The position numbers were made by a program, and so were the translations under genes. Of a DNA stretch of 64,000 bases, positions 62,830 to 64,000 are shown piece after piece. This DNA is from a bacterium (GTDB taxonomy: Bacteria; Bacteroidota; Ignavibacteria; Kapaibacteriales; UBA7675). The DNA lies in assembly GCA_030430495.1 (NCBI GenBank), contig JAUIKM010000001.1, forward strand, positions 62,001 to 126,000, in the 5' to 3' direction. The notes beneath the pieces were generated by a model. It worked only from the letters and a program-made list of their open reading frames with translations, made no database searches and was not told the DNA's origin. Numbering within the stretch: the stretch's first letter is position 1; every line of letters begins with the position of its first letter.

Positions 62830-62852
62830 TGTTGGCGTTCATCGACAACACG

Positions 62853-62894
62853 GCGGCGGAGGGGTTTACACTTCCGCCGCACCGACCGCTTTTT
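62853..62894 (+). terminator. Probable terminator of the giant gene
   Basis: GCGGCGGA (62853-62860) and TCCGCCGC (62873-62880) form a perfect 8-bp GC-rich stem with a 12-nt loop, 24 bp after the stop codon. A run of five T residues follows only about 10 bases later, so it is weaker than the terminators at 1578 and 8479. Confidence 0.5.
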
Positions 62895-62903
62895 GACAAA
62901 GCC

Positions 62904-63030
62904 CTTTTTGTTTGTCACGCAGATAGAAGCTGCAAGTAATTGAGCAGTCTTCCGGCCGGAGAGTTTCAAGCGCGGAGACGAGCAAAAAGAAAAAGAGCAA
63001 GCCGGAGAGAAACGAGGGCGAAGCGTTCAG
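62904..63030. repeat. Intergenic inverted-repeat element, copy C with conserved tail
   Basis: The left arm CTTTTTGTTTGTCACGC (62904-62920) faces a right arm ending GAGACGAGCAAAAAG (62975-62989). Compared with copies A and B, CTCTTG has become CTTTTTG on the left and CAAGAG has become CAAAAAG on the right, so outer pairing is preserved by matching changes. The tail GAGCAAGCCGGAGAG and GGGCGAAGCG (62995-63022) matches copies B and D. It again lies directly after a terminator-like hairpin. Confidence 0.7.
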
Positions 63031-63563
63031 TCATTCAGTCCGTTCAACCGCGTTTTAATGCCCGTTCAGTAGAGTAATCAGCCCGTTGACGTTTTTTCGG
63101 TGGCGCGGGATTGCGAAAGATCGCATGTTGCCTGTGTCGAAACCTCCGGAGGGATTGGCCGCGCCGCAGCAGGGGAGTTCCATGAGAAGGAATGTGCGCC
63201 CCGTGATAGTGACCACGCGAAACGCCGAAAATGGCGTGCGGGTGCGAGTGCCCGGAAGAATGAAAAATTGGAAAAATTCGGACGGTCGGTGGAGGGGGTG
63301 GGGGCCCCATGTTTAATGGGGCAAACTGCGCCCAAAAATCCCGAATTTGCCCCTGAACGCAGCGTTTAAGCCCGCAAACGTCCTCACGACCCTTTTTGTT
63401 CTCATTGAACGGCCGCAGCTCCGCCTGGTCTGTTGCGGCCGCAAAGCCCGCTTTTTCCACATATTACTTCGTCCCGGGCCCATTTGCACCAGGCGCCGTT
63501 TCTGCGCATTTTTGTAGCGCACTGCCTCTTGGCAGTGCATTTCCACACTTTGGAGAAATGACG
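63031..63563. other. Leader region of the right-end outer-membrane gene
   Basis: About 530 bp with no supported gene; open frames on both strands have no domain or start signal. It holds a pair of overlapping hairpins (63304-63353). The promoter of the following gene was not identified. Confidence 0.45.
63304..63353 (+). promoter_or_regulatory. Two mutually exclusive hairpins in the leader
   Basis: GCCCCAT (63304-63310) pairs perfectly with ATGGGGC (63316-63322) around GTTTA. The sequence GGGGCAAA (63318-63325), which shares that second arm, pairs perfectly with TTTGCCCC (63346-63353). Only one stem can form at a time. The arrangement resembles a switch, but there is no T tract and the distance to the coding start is about 210 bp. 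Confidence 0.3.
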
Positions 63564-64000
63564 ATGCGCATAACTCACAGTGCCGTTTACAGGTGGCTGA
63601 CGCCGGTTGTGATTCTGTTTATTGTCATGCCTTTTGTTTTGCCGCGGGCCTCCGCACAGCAGGCGTCCCGCCCCGGGCAGGAAGCGCCGCTTCTGTGGTT
63701 CGGTGGTTATGGCGGCTTCCACCTGAATTCACATTCGGTGGAATTTACAAACACGGCAATCGGCGAAAACTGCTGCCCCGACTTTCCGGATCAGGAAGGC
63801 AATGGCGTCGCTTTTGGGCTGCTGGTGGAAATGCCGCTGAGCGATGTGCTGCGCCTGCAACTGCGCGCCGGGCTACAGGGACTCGGCAGCGATTTCACCG
63901 CCACCGCCGAAGACGCGCGGCGAACCACGGTCATTTCTCCCAACGGCGACACATCCGTCGTGCCGATTATAGTTGAACAGCGCTTGAACGCGGACATTGC
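63564..64000 (+). CDS. Outer-membrane beta-barrel protein, 5' part (runs off the window)
   Basis: The frame stays open to the last base; about 145 residues are visible. The ATG at 63564 is preferred over one at 63558 because GGAG (63552-63555) then sits 8 bases upstream. The product begins with a signal peptide ('MRITHSAVYRWLTPVVILF...LPRASA', cleavage probably before 'QQASRP'). The mature part starts with 'LWFGGYGGFHLNSHSVEF', followed by 'CCPDFPDQEGNGVAFGLLVE' and 'LRLQLRAGLQGLGSDFTA', the alternating strands and loops of an outer-membrane porin-like barrel. In related bacteria such N-termini often precede an OmpA-type peptidoglycan-binding domain, but that part lies beyond the window. It is separate from the giant gene and has its own leader. 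Confidence 0.8.
   Translation, partial: MRITHSAVYRWLTPVVILFIVMPFVLPRASAQQASRPGQEAPLLWFGGYGGFHLNSHSVEFTNTAIGENCCPDFPDQEGNGVAFGLLVEMPLSDVLRLQLRAGLQGLGSDFTATAEDARRTTVISPNGDTSVVPIIVEQRLNADI

Noticed and set aside
16534-62829. The giant gene as an assembly artefact from collapsed or chained repeats
   Set aside because: Every unit and module is distinct in DNA sequence, the frame is never broken, and the ends carry a proper signal peptide and sorting domain; exact copy numbers still depend on the assembly.

Overview
The window looks like chromosome from a Gram-negative member of the Bacteroidota/Chlorobiota (FCB) group. Three proteins end in C-terminal domains of the kind that send proteins through the type IX secretion system (T9SS), there are beta-barrel-like outer-membrane proteins and a lipoprotein, and PKD-like, FG-GAP and cohesin-like extracellular modules are abundant. 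G+C is high (estimated by eye in the upper 50s per cent). A Kapabacteria/Ignavibacteria-type lineage is my inference; there is no rRNA or marker gene here to confirm it. I saw no tRNA, rRNA, CRISPR array, integrase or transposase.

Layout. 1-5028: two tandem, paralogous T9SS-secreted proteins (the first cut by the window edge, the second with a von Willebrand A domain), separated by a strong terminator and an intergenic inverted-repeat element. 5129-6736: two minus-strand genes, a small outer-membrane beta-barrel-like protein and a YdeI/DUF1801-type protein. 7524-8438: a membrane fatty-acid desaturase-like protein followed by a terminator. 8665-11130: a probable three-gene operon (M48 metalloprotease, PD40 beta-propeller lipoprotein, small uncharacterised protein). 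11834-15593: a two-gene signalling unit, a response regulator with a degenerate HD-GYP domain and a four-PAS histidine kinase. 16534-62829: one uninterrupted gene of 46.3 kb encoding a 15,431-residue protein. 63564-64000: the 5' part of an outer-membrane-protein gene that runs off the right edge.

The giant protein is the main feature. In order it has a signal peptide, a Pmp-like right-handed beta-helix, 16 modules each made of a linker of about 125 residues plus a six-repeat FG-GAP beta-propeller (about 96 calcium-loop motifs), a cadherin-like domain, 59 tandem Ig/PKD-like units of about 88 residues that each carry one conserved cysteine pair, four other PKD-like units, an SPD-2/HYDIN-like domain, a cohesin-like segment and a T9SS sorting domain. 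The Ig array contains a five-unit higher-order repeat with an almost exact 1,317-bp period. Two propeller modules 4,890 bp apart are nearly identical in protein but heavily diverged at synonymous sites. The plausible role is a micrometre-scale surface adhesin or scaffold; the smaller T9SS proteins at the left share domain types with its C-terminus.

Two signals lie outside the genes' functions. A family of intergenic inverted-repeat elements lies at 1641-1717, 11218-11360 and 62904-63030, with partial copies near 7260-7325 and 15667-15740. There is also an excess of TTAA, and above all GTTAAC, in coding sequence that base composition does not explain.
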